Shown here: one piece after another, positions 40,974 through 52,080 of the stretch
How positions within the stretch are numbered: the stretch's first letter is position 1
Layout of the letters: each line of letters begins with the position of its first letter
DNA from: Type-B symbiont of Plautia stali
GTDB lineage: Bacteria; Pseudomonadota; Gammaproteobacteria; Enterobacterales; Enterobacteriaceae
Length of the DNA: 64,000 bases
Assembly: GCA_001485295.1 (NCBI GenBank)
Contig: BBOA01000008.1
Location: 1-64,000, forward strand
Direction: 5' to 3'
Translations under genes and position numbers: made by a program
Notes under the pieces: generated by a model
Told to the model about the DNA's origin: nothing
Database searches by the model: none
Seen by the model: the letters and a program-made list of their open reading frames with translations, nothing else

Positions 40974-41056
40974 GCCCGGGTGGTGAAATCGGTAGACACA
41001 AGGGATTTAAAATCCCTCGGCTTATGGTCGTGCGGGTTCAAATCCCGCCCCGGGCA
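40974..41056 (+). tRNA. leuZ: tRNA-Leu(TAA), 3' CCA not encoded
   Basis: Acceptor GCCCGGG pairs with CCCGGGC, anticodon TAA in TTTAAAA, long variable arm (CGGCTTATGGTCG region), T-loop GTTCAAATC. The discriminator A at 41056 is followed by CTT rather than CCA, unlike the other tRNAs in this cluster and unlike E. coli leuZ, so maturation would depend on the CCA-adding enzyme. Confidence 0.95.
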
Positions 41057-41113
41057 CTTATCTGTACAGATTAAAAATACTGAATTAAAAAAAGCAGTAG
41101 TAAGCAATGTCGT

Positions 41114-41140
41114 GACTGCCTTCAGGGCGGTTTTTTGTAC
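41114..41140 (+). terminator. Terminator of the tRNA cluster
   Basis: A short hairpin (ACTGCC with GGGCGGT, loop TTCA) with one wobble pair is followed by six T, about 60 bases after leuZ. Confidence 0.6.
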
Positions 41141-41159
41141 TTTGAGTTTCTGCCTGACA

Positions 41160-41545
41160 TCTCCTGAGATCACTACAGAACCTGAGCTGGGCCTGTCGCT
41201 TAGTGTGCAAGAAGATCCATCCGGTCGAATATGGCTGTGACGGCAGACGGCGACAGCGGCAGAGAAGCTGTCGTCTGGTGGCAGGCGCTGCCTGAACAGT
41301 TTTTCTCCTCTTTCGCCTGCGTCGGCAGCAAAGAGCTGCCGGGCGATCCGCTGATGCTGACGAGCGGTTCGCAACTGGCGCTGCAGCAAAATGCCGATCG
41401 CATGGTGCTGCGCGACGGCTGGCTGACGGTAGAAGGTAGAAGGAAGCGAGGGCGTGCGCTGATATTTTTTGCACGGCGAGCTAGCGAACAACGCTTTCAG
41501 CATTATTAAAGAGAACCATACGCTGGTGTCGCGGCTGCAGGCGCT
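41160..41545 (+). pseudogene. Unidentified remnant before the aryl-polyene genes
   Basis: Across one frameshift near 41235 the sequence reads PELGLSLSVQEDPSGRIW, then AVTADGDSGREAVVWWQALP, FACVGSKELPGDPLMLTSGS, QLALQQNADRMVLRDGWLTV, and after another shift LANNAFSIIKENHTLVSRLQ. It looks like one coding sequence by composition but I do not recognise the family. It lies between the tRNA cluster and aryl-polyene remnants. Confidence 0.35.
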
Positions 41546-41549
41546 TGAG

Positions 41550-42135
41550 CGGTAGCTGAAAGCACGCTGGTCGGCGGCGCCGACTCGCTGAGCAGCAGCC
41601 GCGGTTAACGGGTTCGACAGCCTGGCGTCGCTCTCTGGGCAGCGCTGCACGCCTTTTAGCCGTGATCGCGACGGCATCTCCATCGGCGAAGGCGCTGTGC
41701 TGATGCTGCTGGGCGTGGGCGAGTCGCGCTGGACGCCTGCATATGTCGGCGCAGCACCCCGAAGGCGAGGGCGCACAGCACGCTATGGAGATAGCGCTGC
41801 ATAGCGCGGGCCTGACGGCGCAGGAGGTGGGCTATGTCAACCTGCATGGCACGGCGACGCCGCTTAACGATCAGATTGAGTCAAAGGTGGTGCATCGTCT
41901 GTTTGGCGAGCGGGTCCCCTCCAGCTCGACTAAACATCTTACCGGCTATACGCTGGGCGCGGCGGGTGTGATCGAGGCGGCTATCGCCGCATTAATCTTG
42001 AGTGACGGTTTGCCGTTGACGCTGCAGGACTTTTCAACGGCAGCGCAGGATGACAGCCGCTGCAGCCGATGCAAAAGCCGGTTATCGCCTCGAATTCGTT
42101 TGCGTTTGGCGGCAATAAGAACATCTGCCTGATTT
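41550..42135 (+). pseudogene. Aryl-polyene-type beta-ketoacyl synthase, 5' deleted and frameshifted
   Basis: AESTLVGGADSLS, GFDSLASLSGQRCTPFSRDR, DGISIGEGAVLMLL and, after a shift near 41735, EVGYVNLHGTATPLNDQIES then LTGYTLGAAGVIEAAIAAL belong to the FabF-like condensing enzyme family; HGTATPLNDQIE carries the first catalytic histidine and the second histidine is in KHLTGYTLGAAG. The cysteine-containing N-terminal half is missing. The combination with the next two remnants points to an aryl polyene cluster (ApeO-like). Confidence 0.72.
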
Positions 42136-42440
42136 TAGAACGGACATTTTGCGCAAGCGACTATTTGCCGCATCAGACGCCGATGATTTTAGTTGAACGC
42201 GTCATCACCGTAGATGAGGAGAACGTACATTGTCAGGTGTCTACTGTGCTCGACGGCGTGCTGGCGCCTTTTCTGTGTGATCACGCTGGATATCCGGCTC
42301 CGCCTCCTGATGCGTGACGATCCCATGGGCAGTTTGAGGGCGATATCCGCTACGGCGAATAGCCTGCTCGCCAGCGGCATACTGAATACCTATCAACCCA
42401 ACGAGCAAGAGTTACAACAACTGATGTCACAAGGAAAACA
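42130..42440 (+). pseudogene. Aryl-polyene 3-hydroxyacyl-ACP dehydratase-like protein, broken
   Basis: DYLPHQTPMILVERVITVDE and NVHCQVSTVLDGVLAPFL match the start of ApeP-like hotdog dehydratases, which begin (D)YLPH..PM.L.E. It then changes frame and skips the centre; SGILNTYQPNEQELQQLMSQ near 42380 is probably its C-terminus, ending at the start of the next remnant. Confidence 0.6.
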
Positions 42441-42443
42441 GCC

Positions 42444-42830
42444 ATGACGCGTTCTGTACTGGTTACTGGCCAAGTAAAGGAATCGGCCGAGCTATCGTGC
42501 TGCGTCTGGTGCAGGACGGCTTTCAGGTCGCGGTGTACTTTAACAGCGACCGCGATGGCGCCGGGCAGACGCTGGCGTATATCTAGGCGGCGGGCGGCGT
42601 CACGCGCCTGCTGAGTTTCAACGTGGCGGAGCGCGCCGCGTTTCTGGCGCTGACCGACAAGCGTCATCCATACCAACTCGACAGCTTCCACAATGTCATC
42701 CAGCTTTGCGTCATGCCGATGCGAGCTGGCGAAACGCAAGAGCACCGTAAACTGCATCGCGCCTAGCCTGATGAACACCGGCATGGAAGGGCTTAAGTCG
42801 CAGTCCGGCGTGTCAGAGTTTTAGCACCGC
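42444..42830 (+). pseudogene. Aryl-polyene FabG-like ketoreductase, degraded
   Basis: MTRSVLVTG then, one frame over, KGIGRAIVLRLVQDGFQVAV and YFNSDRDGAGQTL is a short-chain dehydrogenase start (nucleotide-binding TGxxxGIG, one base missing in the glycine loop). A TAG, frameshifts and deletions remove the catalytic SxnYxxxK part. A final condensing enzyme expected in such clusters is absent. Confidence 0.65.
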
Positions 42831-42856
42831 TATGCGCCTCGATAAATGGGGACGCG

Positions 42857-43707
42857 TCAACTGGGGTCGAGTATGCCGGCAAAGCGCAGCAGCGGAATGC
42901 ACAGGTGGATCTCATACAGCAGGAACGCCACGCCGAACACCAGCGCCAGCCCCACGAAAAAGCCCAGCGTGTTGTTACCGGTTAGCGGCGTAATAAAGAT
43001 GCCGTAGAGCAGCGTCAGCGGGTAGTGCACCAGGTAGATAAACAGCGAGGCGTTGGTCAGATACCAGCGCGTCGAGCATAAAGAAGGGCAAAAACAGCAG
43101 CGTCTGCATCACCATAATTCTGAACAGGCTGTCCATCAGCAGCGCCGGGAAAAAGGTGAACACCGCGCGGTGGAAAACATCCCACAGTAGTGCATAGTTC
43201 ATTATCCCTAGCGTGACCTCGCCCCAGCCGATGCGGCTGTAGTCAAGGCGATGCTGCTGGCGACGCAGCCAGTTAAAGGTCGCCACGCCCAGCGAGGTGA
43301 GGATCACCAACACTACCAAGAACCACAGATGGGAGATCAGCTCCCAAATCAGGTTATTGAACTTGCCGTGAAGCGTTAGGCTGTAAAGCGTTAGGCTGTC
43401 TCAGAAAAACTGCGGCACGGCGGTCAGTCGCGGAATGCTGACGCGTTCCATCCGCACCTTGAGCCAGTGCCGCGGCTCGTAGCGCAGATAGAGTTTGTAG
43501 GAGAAATAGCCGGAGATGACGAAAAAGACCTGCAGTGGATAAAATCGTTTAGCACAGCCAGCTAGAGCGACGCGTCCTGACTGTTGACAGCACATTTTTG
43601 CGTGGAATAAATGAAATGAGGGAAACGTGAAACGGCACCCCCAACAACATCAAATATGCCCGAATTGAATCGAGAAAATATTCACGTTCAGGTTTTGCTG
43701 TGCTCAT
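42857..43707 (-). pseudogene. opgC: Glucan succinyltransferase OpgC, degraded
   Basis: OpgC is a ten-helix inner-membrane acyltransferase adding succinate to osmoregulated periplasmic glucans. The start at 43707 reads [10 protein letters not shown] then [12 protein letters not shown], followed by [36 protein letters not shown] and a C-terminus ending RFAGILDPS. Stops, frameshifts and a tandem TAAAGCGTTAGGCTGT repeat near 43375-43398 break it. It is divergent from intact opgGH, so glucans may be made without succinyl decoration. Confidence 0.88.
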
Positions 43708-43978
43708 AAAATCCTATTTTGCTAGCTGTTTCGGCCAGTTTCGCTCTGAAACTGGATTATTCTAGGCCAGAATTCTACCTGCAGTAAACAAGGTATACTA
43801 TCAGTCCATTCTGGAACGTTTAATTGTCCTAAAAGCGGGCTACTCGCTAACGAAACCACGGAACAATCTTTGGGATATGCTGTCGAAAAGCCGAATAATC
43901 CTTTAAGATAAATGGGTTTGTACTTAGTACAGGAAAGGGGGGGATGTGCTGATTAAAGTGGAAAATAAAGGCGGGCTG

Positions 43979-45511
43979 ATGAAGATGCGCTGGGTTGGCG
44001 CGGCAGTTCTGCTAGCGTTGTACGCCAATAATAGCTGGGCGTTTAATCTTGATGATGTCGCAAAAGAAGCGAAAACGCTGGCAGAGAAAAGTTTTGACGT
44101 GCCTAAGAGCAATTTACCCTCTCAGTTTCGTGAAATGAAGTTTGCTGACTATCAGCAGATCCAGTTTAACCATGACAAAGCGTACTGGGGCAAACTGCGT
44201 ACGTCATTCAAACTTGAGTTTTACCATCAGGGTATATATTTCGACACGCCGGTAAAAATCAACGAAGTGACGGCTAACGCGGTGCGCGAAATCAAATACA
44301 GCCCTGACTACTTCAACTTCGGCAACGTCAAGCACGACGCCGATGCGGTGAAAAATTTAGGGTTCGCCGGTCTTAAAGTGCTTTACCCGCTTAACAAACG
44401 GGATAAATACGACGAAATTACCAGCTTTCTAGGCGCCAGCTATTTCCGCATTATCGGCGGCGATCAGGCTTACGGCCTCTCCGCACGCGGCTTGGCCATC
44501 GACACGGCGCTGCCGTCCGGCGAAGAGTTCCCGCGCTTCAAAGAGTTCTGGATCGCGCGTCCAAAGCCGCAGGATAAACAGCTGGTGATCTACGCGATGC
44601 TTGACTCGGCGCGCGCCACCGGCGCCTATCGCTTTACCGTGTATCCGGGCAAAGAGACCACCGTCGACGTGCATTCGAAAGTCTATCTGCGCGATAAAGT
44701 CGGCAAGCTGGGCGCCGCGCCGCTGACCAGTATGTTCCTGTTCGGCGCCAACCAGCCGTCGCTAGTGACCAACTTCCGTCCGGAGCTGCATGACTCCGAC
44801 GGACTGTCGATTCACAACGGCAACGGCGAATGGATCTGGCGTCCGCTCAATAACCCGCGCCATCTGACGGTGAGCACCTACACCATCGAAAGCCCGAAAG
44901 GCTTCGGCCTACTGCAGCGCAGCCGCGATTTTAGCCGCTATCAGGATCTCGATGACCGTTACGACATGCGTCCGAGCGGCTGGGTTGAACTGCAGGGCGA
45001 CTGGGGCAAAGGCCGCGTCGAGCTGGTGGAAATTCCGACCACAGACGAAACCAATGACAACATCGTCGCCTTCTGGACGCCGGAAAGCCTGCCGCATCCG
45101 GGCAAAGAGATGAGCTTCAGCTATTGCCTGCACTTTACGCGCGACGAGAGCCAGCTCCATCCCGACGACGTCGCGTGGGTGAAAAATACGCTCCGCTCGA
45201 CGGGAGACGTGAAGCAGTTGAATCTGGTGCGTCAGCCGGACGGATCGATCGCTTTTACCATCGATTTCGTCGGTAAAGCGATGAGCCAGATGCTGGACAA
45301 CAGCCAAGTCGCGCCGCAAGTGAGCGTGGGCGACAATGGCGAAGTGGTTGAGCAGAGCGTGCGCTATAACCCGGTCACTAAAGGCTGGCGTCTGGTGCTG
45401 CGTCTGCGTGTCAAAGATAGCAAACAGCCTACCGAAATGCGCGCCGGGCTGGTTAGCGGCGACAAGACATTGACGGAAACTTGGAGCTATCAGTTACCTG
45501 CCAATGAATAA
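43979..45511 (+). CDS. opgG: Periplasmic glucan biosynthesis protein OpgG
   Basis: Periplasmic protein needed to make the branched beta-glucan backbone of osmoregulated periplasmic glucans. ATG at 43979 gives [15 protein letters not shown], a signal peptide ending SWA before [10 protein letters not shown], and 510 residues (E. coli 511); the longer upstream frame is not conserved. [19 protein letters not shown] and [15 protein letters not shown] are typical conserved blocks. The stop region overlaps opgH by eight bases. Confidence 0.95.
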   Translation: MKMRWVGAAVLLALYANNSWAFNLDDVAKEAKTLAEKSFDVPKSNLPSQFREMKFADYQQIQFNHDKAYWGKLRTSFKLEFYHQGIYFDTPVKINEVTANAVREIKYSPDYFNFGNVKHDADAVKNLGFAGLKVLYPLNKRDKYDEITSFLGASYFRIIGGDQAYGLSARGLAIDTALPSGEEFPRFKEFWIARPKPQDKQLVIYAMLDSARATGAYRFTVYPGKETTVDVHSKVYLRDKVGKLGAAPLTSMFLFGANQPSLVTNFRPELHDSDGLSIHNGNGEWIWRPLNNPRHLTVSTYTIESPKGFGLLQRSRDFSRYQDLDDRYDMRPSGWVELQGDWGKGRVELVEIPTTDETNDNIVAFWTPESLPHPGKEMSFSYCLHFTRDESQLHPDDVAWVKNTLRSTGDVKQLNLVRQPDGSIAFTIDFVGKAMSQMLDNSQVAPQVSVGDNGEVVEQSVRYNPVTKGWRLVLRLRVKDSKQPTEMRAGLVSGDKTLTETWSYQLPANE

Positions 45512-48065
45512 TCCGACATTTTTTACTAAAAACTACGTGGAAGCGCTGCCGCTGGATGCGGTAGGGAAGGTCCGGTTAAGCACCTTGCTGCAGCACGCCG
45601 AGGCGTTTCACTTCATCCACGAGACGCTTGGCCAAGATGTCGCCGCTAGCGATCGTCCCGACGACGCGCCGCTTAAGTCAGTCTCCGCCCGTGTCAAGAT
45701 GGCGTGGCCCGACTCGCTGGCCGACGGCGAGCAGTTCGGCAAGGATTACCTTGACCGCACCACGCTGAAGGCGATGCCGAAGGTGAAGCGCTCGCTGATG
45801 TTCCCGGAAGCTTGGCGGACCAACCCGCTGGTGCGCGCTTGGCGCTCGCTGCGCGGCGAAAAGCTGACGCATCGCTATGCTACGGCGGAAGAGCAAGGGC
45901 AGCGCGCCGAGGATAAGTGGCGTCACGTCGGCTTGATTCGCCGCTATGTGCTGCTGATCCTTACCGTGTTGCAGACCGTTATCGCTACTTGGTACATGAA
46001 AACCATCCTGCCTTATCAGGGCTGGACGCTGCTCGATCCGATGGAGATGCTTAACCAGAACTGGCAACAGTCGATGATGCAGATCCTGCCCTACGTATTG
46101 CAGACCGGGATTCTGTTCCTGTTCGCGATTCTCTTCTGCTGGGTCTCGGCGGGCTTCTGGACCGCGCTGATGGGCTTCCTGCAGCTATTGATCGACCGCG
46201 ACAAGTACAGCATATCTTACTCGACCGTGGGCGACGAGCCGCTGAATCCAGAGCACCGCACCGCGCTGATCATGCCGATCTGCAACGAGGACGTGGAACG
46301 CGTCTTCGCAGGGCTGCGCGCGACTTGGGAATCGGTGATGCGCACCGGCAATGCGGACCATTTCGACGTTTACGTGCTGAGCGACAGCTACGATCCCGAT
46401 ATTGCCATTGCCGAGCAGAAGGCTTGGATGGAGCTGGTGTGCGACGTCGGCGGCGCGGGCAAAATCTTCTACCGCCGTCGCCATCGCCGCGTGAAGCGTA
46501 AGAGCGGCAACATCGACGACTTCTGCCGTCGCTGGGGCACCAACTACAGCTACATGGTGGTGCTGGACGCGGACAGCGTCATGAGCGGCGAGTGTTTCAC
46601 CGGTCTGGTACGCATGATGGAAGCGAACCCGAACGCCGGGATTATCCAGTCGTCGCCAAAGGCATCGGGCATGGATACGCTCTACGCGCGCTGTCAGCAG
46701 TTCGCCACGCGCGTTTACGGTTCGCTCTTCACCGCCGGTTTGCACTTCTGGCAGCTCGGCGAGTCCCACTACTGGGGACATAACGCCATTATCCGCGTGA
46801 AGCCCTTTATCAAGCACTGCGCGCTGGCGCCGCTGCCGGGCGAAGGCTCCTTCGCTGGGTCGATTCTGTCGCACGACTTCGTCGAAGCGGCGCTGATGCG
46901 TCGCGCCGGCTGGGGCGTCTGGATCGCCTACGATCTGCCGGGATCCTATGAAGAGCTGCCGCCCAACCTGCTGGACGAGCTGAAACGCGACCGCCGCTGG
47001 TGTCACGGCAACCTGATGAACTTCCGCCTGTTCTTGGTGAAAGGAATGCATCCGGTTCACCGTGCGGTATTCCTGACCGGCGTGATGTCCTATCTTTCGG
47101 CGCCGCTCTGGTTTATGCTCTTGGCGCTCTCTACGGCACTGCAAGTGGTGCACACGCTGATGGAGCCGACCTACTTCCTGCAGCCGAGACAACTTTTCCC
47201 GGTCTGGCCGCAGTGGCGTCCTGAACTGGCGATCGCGCTCTTCTCGACCACGCTGGTGCTGCTGTTCCTGCCGAAGCTGCTCAGCGTGATGCTGATCTGG
47301 TTCAAAGGAGCGAAACCGTACGGCGGCGCGTTCCGGCTGTTTATTTCGCTGCTGCTGGAGATGCTCTTTTCCGTGCTGCTGGCGCCGGTGCGTATGCTAT
47401 TCCACACCGTGTTCGTGGTCAGCGCCTTCTTGGGCTGGGAAGTGGTGTGGAACTCGCCGCAGCGCGACGACGAAGCCATGCCGTGGAGCGAAGCCTTCCG
47501 TCGTCACGGTTCGCAGATGCTGTTAGGCATCGTCTGGGCGGTCGGCATAGGCGTGCTGGATCTCAACTTCCTGTGGTGGCTGGCGCCAATCGTCTTCTCG
47601 CTGCTCCTCTCGCCGTTCGTCTCAGTGATGTCGAGCCGCGCGACGGTAGGGCTGAAAAGCCGACGGGCGAAGCTGTTCCTGATCCCGGAAGAGTACGAGC
47701 CGCCGAAAGAGCTGGTGGACACCGATCGCTATCTGCATCTCAACCGCGAGCGCGCGCTGAGGCATGGCTTTATGCATGCGCTGTTCCATCCGGCGTTTAA
47801 CGCGCTGGCGACCGTGCTAGCGACTTCGCGTCATAGACAAAGCCAGCTACTGGATTACGCGCGCGACCGCCGCGTTGACCAGGCACTGAGCGACGCGCCG
47901 GAGAAGCTGAACCGCGAACAGCGGCTGCAGTTGATCAGCGACCCGGTGGTGCTGGCGCGGGTGCACTCGCGCCTGTGGGAAAATAGCGAGAAGTATCATC
48001 AGTGGATAGAGAGCTACCAGAAGCTCGCGCTTAATCCTCTGGCGTTACCGCCTCAGGCGAGTTAA
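45504..48065 (+). CDS. opgH: Glucan glucosyltransferase OpgH
   Basis: Inner-membrane family 2 glycosyltransferase that polymerises UDP-glucose into beta-1,2-glucan and, in E. coli, also restrains FtsZ according to UDP-glucose level. At 853 residues it is slightly longer than E. coli (847). The N-terminal cytoplasmic FtsZ-interacting region is followed by two helices (about 145-165 and 195-225), then the catalytic domain with [22 protein letters not shown] (DxD) and the [11 protein letters not shown]/RxxRW-type motif, then about six helices. Translation is probably coupled to opgG. A terminator follows. Confidence 0.96.
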   Translation: MNNPTFFTKNYVEALPLDAVGKVRLSTLLQHAEAFHFIHETLGQDVAASDRPDDAPLKSVSARVKMAWPDSLADGEQFGKDYLDRTTLKAMPKVKRSLMFPEAWRTNPLVRAWRSLRGEKLTHRYATAEEQGQRAEDKWRHVGLIRRYVLLILTVLQTVIATWYMKTILPYQGWTLLDPMEMLNQNWQQSMMQILPYVLQTGILFLFAILFCWVSAGFWTALMGFLQLLIDRDKYSISYSTVGDEPLNPEHRTALIMPICNEDVERVFAGLRATWESVMRTGNADHFDVYVLSDSYDPDIAIAEQKAWMELVCDVGGAGKIFYRRRHRRVKRKSGNIDDFCRRWGTNYSYMVVLDADSVMSGECFTGLVRMMEANPNAGIIQSSPKASGMDTLYARCQQFATRVYGSLFTAGLHFWQLGESHYWGHNAIIRVKPFIKHCALAPLPGEGSFAGSILSHDFVEAALMRRAGWGVWIAYDLPGSYEELPPNLLDELKRDRRWCHGNLMNFRLFLVKGMHPVHRAVFLTGVMSYLSAPLWFMLLALSTALQVVHTLMEPTYFLQPRQLFPVWPQWRPELAIALFSTTLVLLFLPKLLSVMLIWFKGAKPYGGAFRLFISLLLEMLFSVLLAPVRMLFHTVFVVSAFLGWEVVWNSPQRDDEAMPWSEAFRRHGSQMLLGIVWAVGIGVLDLNFLWWLAPIVFSLLLSPFVSVMSSRATVGLKSRRAKLFLIPEEYEPPKELVDTDRYLHLNRERALRHGFMHALFHPAFNALATVLATSRHRQSQLLDYARDRRVDQALSDAPEKLNREQRLQLISDPVVLARVHSRLWENSEKYHQWIESYQKLALNPLALPPQAS

Positions 48066-48079
48066 GGTACCGAAACAAT

Positions 48080-48105
48080 AAAGCGGCAGCGATGCCGCTT
48101 TTTTT
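48080..48105 (+). terminator. Terminator of opgGH
   Basis: The stem AAAGCGGCA/TGCCGCTTT with a GCGA loop, then a T-run, starts 15 bases after the opgH stop. Confidence 0.9.
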
Positions 48106-48208
48106 ATGGACGAAGTTTAACGTCGTTATTGCGTTTTACTGGCGTAAAACAGCGATAAAAACGCTGACGCATTGATTACACTGGCCGTTGTCTAATTAAG
48201 CGTCGCAT

Positions 48209-48420
48209 GTGATGAGTTTGCTGAAGACAACAGTTGTCATGCGGATGGCGCTAATATTGAGCGGATGCGGCAGCATTATTAGCCGGGCCGTGCCCGGGCA
48301 GGGACACGGCAACCAGTACTATCTAGGCGTACAGTGGGATGTGCGCGACGGCCCTTGGCGTGTCATCACGTGCACACCATGCTACTGCCGATTGATGTCC
48401 ACCACAGCCCGTACGAGTAG
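48209..48420 (+). pseudogene. yceK: Lipoprotein YceK, internally deleted
   Basis: The lipobox ILSGC followed by GSIISRAVPGQGHGNQYY and GVQWDVRDGPWR is YceK (about 75 residues, function unknown). After WR about 13 residues are missing and the frame changes; the natural end MLLPIDVHHSPYE is readable to TAG at 48418. Located after opgH as in E. coli. Confidence 0.87.
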
Positions 48421-48452
48421 TCAGAGCAGGCGGTCAGACACGCTGTTGTCGT

Positions 48453-48566
48453 TCACTCCTGCGCCGCCGTTTCGCCCTCTTCGGTGTCGAGGGACGGCTC
48501 CAGCTGGAACTCACCTTCATCCCACTCGTGCAGCATATTTTCAGCTAGCGACTCCTAATAATTTGC
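48453..48566 (-). pseudogene. msyB: Acidic protein MsyB, 3' fragment
   Basis: SLAENMLHEWDEGEFQLEPS and LDTEEGETAAQE to TGA at 48453 is the C-terminal quarter of MsyB, an acidic cytoplasmic protein that suppresses secretion defects when overproduced. The upstream part is gone. Orientation towards yceK matches E. coli. Confidence 0.8.
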
Positions 48567-48569
48567 TGT

Positions 48570-49085
48570 GTGTAATCTTTTTATATTTTTAGAAGGGTAG
48601 TTGAATAACAAACTGTCATGTTAGAAATTACTAAGGTATGTCTGAGTTTACAAAAAATTCCATAAAAGCATAAAGCCTATAAAATTATATGTGACGTACT
48701 TGACAAGATAATACCTTGTAAAATAAGTTAATTTTATTGCATATTATAAGCTAAAGCAAAGAATTGTCAGTGAATAAATAAGAAAAGATATAATTTAGGG
48801 CCAATTGAGATAAATCTCAAACATTAATTTCGCAGCAAGTTAATTGTGTTATTTCTCGCTGACTGGCTGTTTTCACCGTTATTAATTTAGACATTATAAA
48901 AATTTAGTCCATACCGGTAATCAATATCAGACGTCCTTGAGTTTTACTTGGTGCGCCTGAGCGAAGTTTTACAATATAGTTCTTTAAAAAAATGGGTTGA
49001 GTTGAGTGTTCGCCTTTAGTAAGGGTAAGCGGCTGTGATGCTTAATGCCGGCGAGCGACTAGGCGCTCGCCGGCGAAGATTAAAA
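48570..49085. other. AT-rich gap where mdtG is expected
   Basis: About 500 AT-rich bases without a recognisable open frame. E. coli has the efflux gene mdtG between msyB and lpxL; no trace is readable here, so it was deleted or eroded fully. Confidence 0.55.
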
Positions 49086-49087
49086 GA

Positions 49088-50011
49088 TTAATAGCGCGAA
49101 GGTTCGCCTTCAGGGCGGGTTTTAAAGCGACGGTGCAGCCACATATATTGCTCCGGCACCAGCAAGACCCTTTCCTCCATGACTTTATTCATCTGTGCGG
49201 CGGCGGCGACATCGCTGTCAAGCGGCAGCTGCTCGCTGACGTCAGGTAAAATCAGCATCTGATAGCCGCGACCGTGCGGCAGACGACGTGGCACAAAGGG
49301 CACGACGTGCGGCTTGCTAATGCGGATCAGCAGATAGGTGCCCACCGTCGTCGCGGCTTTCTCCACTGCGAAGAAGGGCACGAAGACACTGCTGCGTGGG
49401 CCGTAGTCGTGATCGGGCGCGTACCAGATGATATCGCCGTTTTTCAGCGCGCGGATCATGCCCTTCAGGTCCTTGCGATCCAGCATGCTTTTGTTGGAAC
49501 GCATCCGGCCCCAGGTTTGCAGCCAGTCCAGAAGCTTATTGTCGTTGGGACGATAGACGCCGATGCCTGGGTTGTAGATGCCGAAAATACGTGCGCCAAG
49601 CTCCAGGGTCAGAAAGTGCATGCCTATCAGCAGCACGCCGCGCTGTTCATCTTTTGCCTTTTGAATATGCTCAAGGCCTGACACATCGAACCACTTCTTC
49701 ACGCGCCAGTCGGGCCAGAACCACGCCATTCCGGTTTCGAAAAGTCCCATGCCCACTGATTCGAAGTTATGCTTGACCATCGCTTCACGTTCGCTGGCGG
49801 GCATATCGGGAAAGCAGAGTTCCAGATTGCGCTGGGCGATAGCGACGCGGCGTTTCAAAAAGTGCATGGCGATGCGGCCTAATCCGCAGCCCAGCACATA
49901 GAGCAGCGGGTAGGGCAGCAGCACCAGCAGATAGAGAAAAGCGATGCCTAGCCAGGTCATCCAGTACTGGGGATGAAGGAGTTCTCGGGAAAACTGCGGC
50001 AGCTGAGTCAT
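49088..50011 (-). CDS. lpxL: Lipid A lauroyltransferase LpxL (HtrB)
   Basis: Adds the laurate chain to Kdo2-lipid IV-A on the inner-membrane face. The 307 residues match E. coli (306). One N-terminal membrane helix ([20 protein letters not shown]) precedes the acyltransferase domain with the HxxxxE-type active site in [15 protein letters not shown] (near residue 132), then [20 protein letters not shown] and [17 protein letters not shown]. The C-terminus [15 protein letters not shown] is conserved. Confidence 0.95.
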   Translation of the reverse strand: MTQLPQFSRELLHPQYWMTWLGIAFLYLLVLLPYPLLYVLGCGLGRIAMHFLKRRVAIAQRNLELCFPDMPASEREAMVKHNFESVGMGLFETGMAWFWPDWRVKKWFDVSGLEHIQKAKDEQRGVLLIGMHFLTLELGARIFGIYNPGIGVYRPNDNKLLDWLQTWGRMRSNKSMLDRKDLKGMIRALKNGDIIWYAPDHDYGPRSSVFVPFFAVEKAATTVGTYLLIRISKPHVVPFVPRRLPHGRGYQMLILPDVSEQLPLDSDVAAAAQMNKVMEERVLLVPEQYMWLHRRFKTRPEGEPSRY

Positions 50012-50260
50012 ATGAAAAAGCTTATCCTGCGTAATGCGCCTGATGGCGCCAATATCTAGTTGATTTTCCCCTATTGTGCCATTTTTTTGTGCCAGTTTTT
50101 CTTCTGCGCTGAAATAAAGCTAGAGGCGGATTGCGCACAGCGTGAACGGAAACAAGCAGCCTTCCAGGCGGGGCAAAAAGCTGCGTAATGTTCTTTGCAT
50201 CCTAACGCATTGTTGTATCATATGTGGCGCAATTTTTATCCCCCAACAGGAACGAACACC

Positions 50261-51310
50261 ATGCCAGTGTTACATAATCTTGTTAACAATAAAGAGCTTA
50301 AGGCACGTATGCTGACGGAGATCGAACCGCGCACCACCATCTCCTTCTACAAATATTTCCACATCGCCGATCCAAAAGTCTTCCGCGACGCGCTTTACCT
50401 CGGTCTGACCGAACTCAAGGTCTTTGGTCGCGTTTACGTTGCTAGAGAGGGCATTAACGCGCAGATCAGCGTGCCAGCCAGCCGCTATGAGAAGATGAAA
50501 GCCTTTCTCTACGGTTTCGATCCGGCACTGGACAATCTGCGCATGAATATTGCTCTCGACGACGACGGAAAATCGTTCTGGGTGCTGCGCCTCAAGGTGC
50601 GTGACCGCATCGTGGCGGACGGGATTGAAGATGAGAGCTTCGACGCCAGCGATGTCGGCATCTATCTGAAAGCGGCGGAAGTCAATGCGATGCTCGACGA
50701 TCCCGACGCGGTGTTTGTCGATATGCGTAACTACTACGAGTACGAAGTGGGACGCTTTGATAATGCGATGGAGATCCCGTCCGATACCTTCCGCGATCAG
50801 TTGCCGATGGCGGTCGAGATGCTGCTGCAACAGAAAAATAACAAAATCGTCATGTACTGCACTGGCGGCATTCGCTGCGAAAAGGCGAGCGCCTGGATGC
50901 GCCATAACGGTTTCGACGACGTCTATCATGTCGAAGGCGGCATTATCGAATATGTGCGTCGCGCGCGCGAACAGGGATTGCCGGTGCGTTTCAAAGGCAA
51001 AAACTTTGTGTTTGACAATCGTATGGGCGAACGTATCTCTGATGACGTGCTGTCACAGTGCCATCAGTGCGGTATGACGTGCGATACGCACACCAACTGC
51101 GTTAACGACGGCTGTCATTTGCTGTTTATTCAGTGTCCGCGCTGTGCGGAGAAGTTTCACAACTGCTGCTGTCTGCTCTGTATGGAGGAGTTTCAGCTGT
51201 CTCCGGAAGAACAGCGCGTGCGCTGCGCCGGTCGCGAAAACGGCAACAAAATTTTCAATAAGTCGCGTGGTCGCCTGACGATGGCGATCCCGTCGGCGGA
51301 CAGAGAATAA
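50261..51310 (+). CDS. trhO: tRNA uridine(34) hydroxylase TrhO (YceA)
   Basis: Oxygen-dependent hydroxylation of U34 giving ho5U/cmo5U precursors in wobble tRNAs. The start [18 protein letters not shown] at 50261 follows AACAGGAAC and gives 349 residues (E. coli 350). It has an N-terminal acylphosphatase-like domain ([10 protein letters not shown]), a rhodanese domain with the catalytic cysteine in [16 protein letters not shown] (near residue 200), and a C-terminal cysteine-rich segment ([26 protein letters not shown]). Confidence 0.94.
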   Translation: MPVLHNLVNNKELKARMLTEIEPRTTISFYKYFHIADPKVFRDALYLGLTELKVFGRVYVAREGINAQISVPASRYEKMKAFLYGFDPALDNLRMNIALDDDGKSFWVLRLKVRDRIVADGIEDESFDASDVGIYLKAAEVNAMLDDPDAVFVDMRNYYEYEVGRFDNAMEIPSDTFRDQLPMAVEMLLQQKNNKIVMYCTGGIRCEKASAWMRHNGFDDVYHVEGGIIEYVRRAREQGLPVRFKGKNFVFDNRMGERISDDVLSQCHQCGMTCDTHTNCVNDGCHLLFIQCPRCAEKFHNCCCLLCMEEFQLSPEEQRVRCAGRENGNKIFNKSRGRLTMAIPSADRE

Positions 51311-51317
51311 CTCTTCG

Positions 51318-51347
51318 AGCCTGACGCATATGTATCAGGCTTTTTTC
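51318..51347 (+). terminator. Terminator of trhO
   Basis: The stem AGCCTGA/TCAGGCT with a ten-base loop followed by six T. Confidence 0.85.
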
Positions 51348-51354
51348 ATTTAGC

Positions 51355-52080
51355 TTAGCTGTCGAAGCGGGAGAGCAAGAAGGGCGCGAGGTCGAACGAA
51401 AAAGGTTTATTGAGCACGAACTCATCGGCTAATCCGGCAGCATATCGATAATAAAATCTTCGTCGGGGATGATGTCATAGCTGCAGGCCTCGCCGTGCAA
51501 GCAGACCCCGACGTCGGTCAGGAATTTACGCAGAAACGCAAAGGCGTCAACGTGTTATTGTCCGCTGGGAAGCCGTTGAACTGGCTGCTGTTCTCCATCT
51601 CCACCGTAAAGCCGGAAAAACGATTGTTTTCGCTGTAGCGTACGTCGGCCTGATACCAAGCGAACACTTTGCGCGTTGGCTTCAGTGGCAGGCTAGGCAC
51701 CAGCTGGCCGACCTAGGTGCCGGCGCTGATCAATAGCTTGCGCGCGCGGAGGGTGCTGTCTGCCGTCACCACCTGCTGCAGGTCGCCATCTCGGCCGATG
51801 TGCTGCGACACGCCGCAGTCAATCCGCAGTTAAACAGCGGCGCGCAGTCCGTCTGCTCGGCGAGCGCACACCGCCTGCTTGCACTTCAGATAGCCCGACT
51901 GGGGTTCATACGCGCCGATATAGCCGTCCGGCACGCCAGCGCTGACGCACCTCGTCAGCCTGCAGCACACCTGCACATCCAGCTTCCAAGCCTGCGCGCT
52001 CTCAATAAAGTTGAGAATGAATTCAGAATGGACAGGAGCGAGGTTGATAATGCCGTTGCGGTGCATAATGCGTTAAAGCC
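51355..52080 (-). pseudogene. solA: N-methyltryptophan/sarcosine oxidase SolA, degraded
   Basis: FAD-dependent oxidase remnant. [60 protein letters not shown] and the end FDLAPFLLSRFDS are readable in different frames, with several TAG codons and deletions. The N-terminal FAD-binding GSGSVG segment is lost. About 240 of the usual 372 codons remain. yceI and yceJ, its usual upstream neighbours, are absent. Confidence 0.85.

Noticed and set aside
43375-43398. Short tandem repeat (TAAAGCGTTAGGCTGT region) as a regulatory element
   Set aside because: It lies inside the opgC remnant and looks like a small duplication contributing to its decay.
46185-47192. A 335-codon minus-strand open frame inside opgH
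   Set aside because: It is the antisense of a high-GC conserved gene with intact motifs; no family resemblance and no ribosome binding site. Such shadows are common here (also antisense to asnS, pepN, uup, pyrC and rne).
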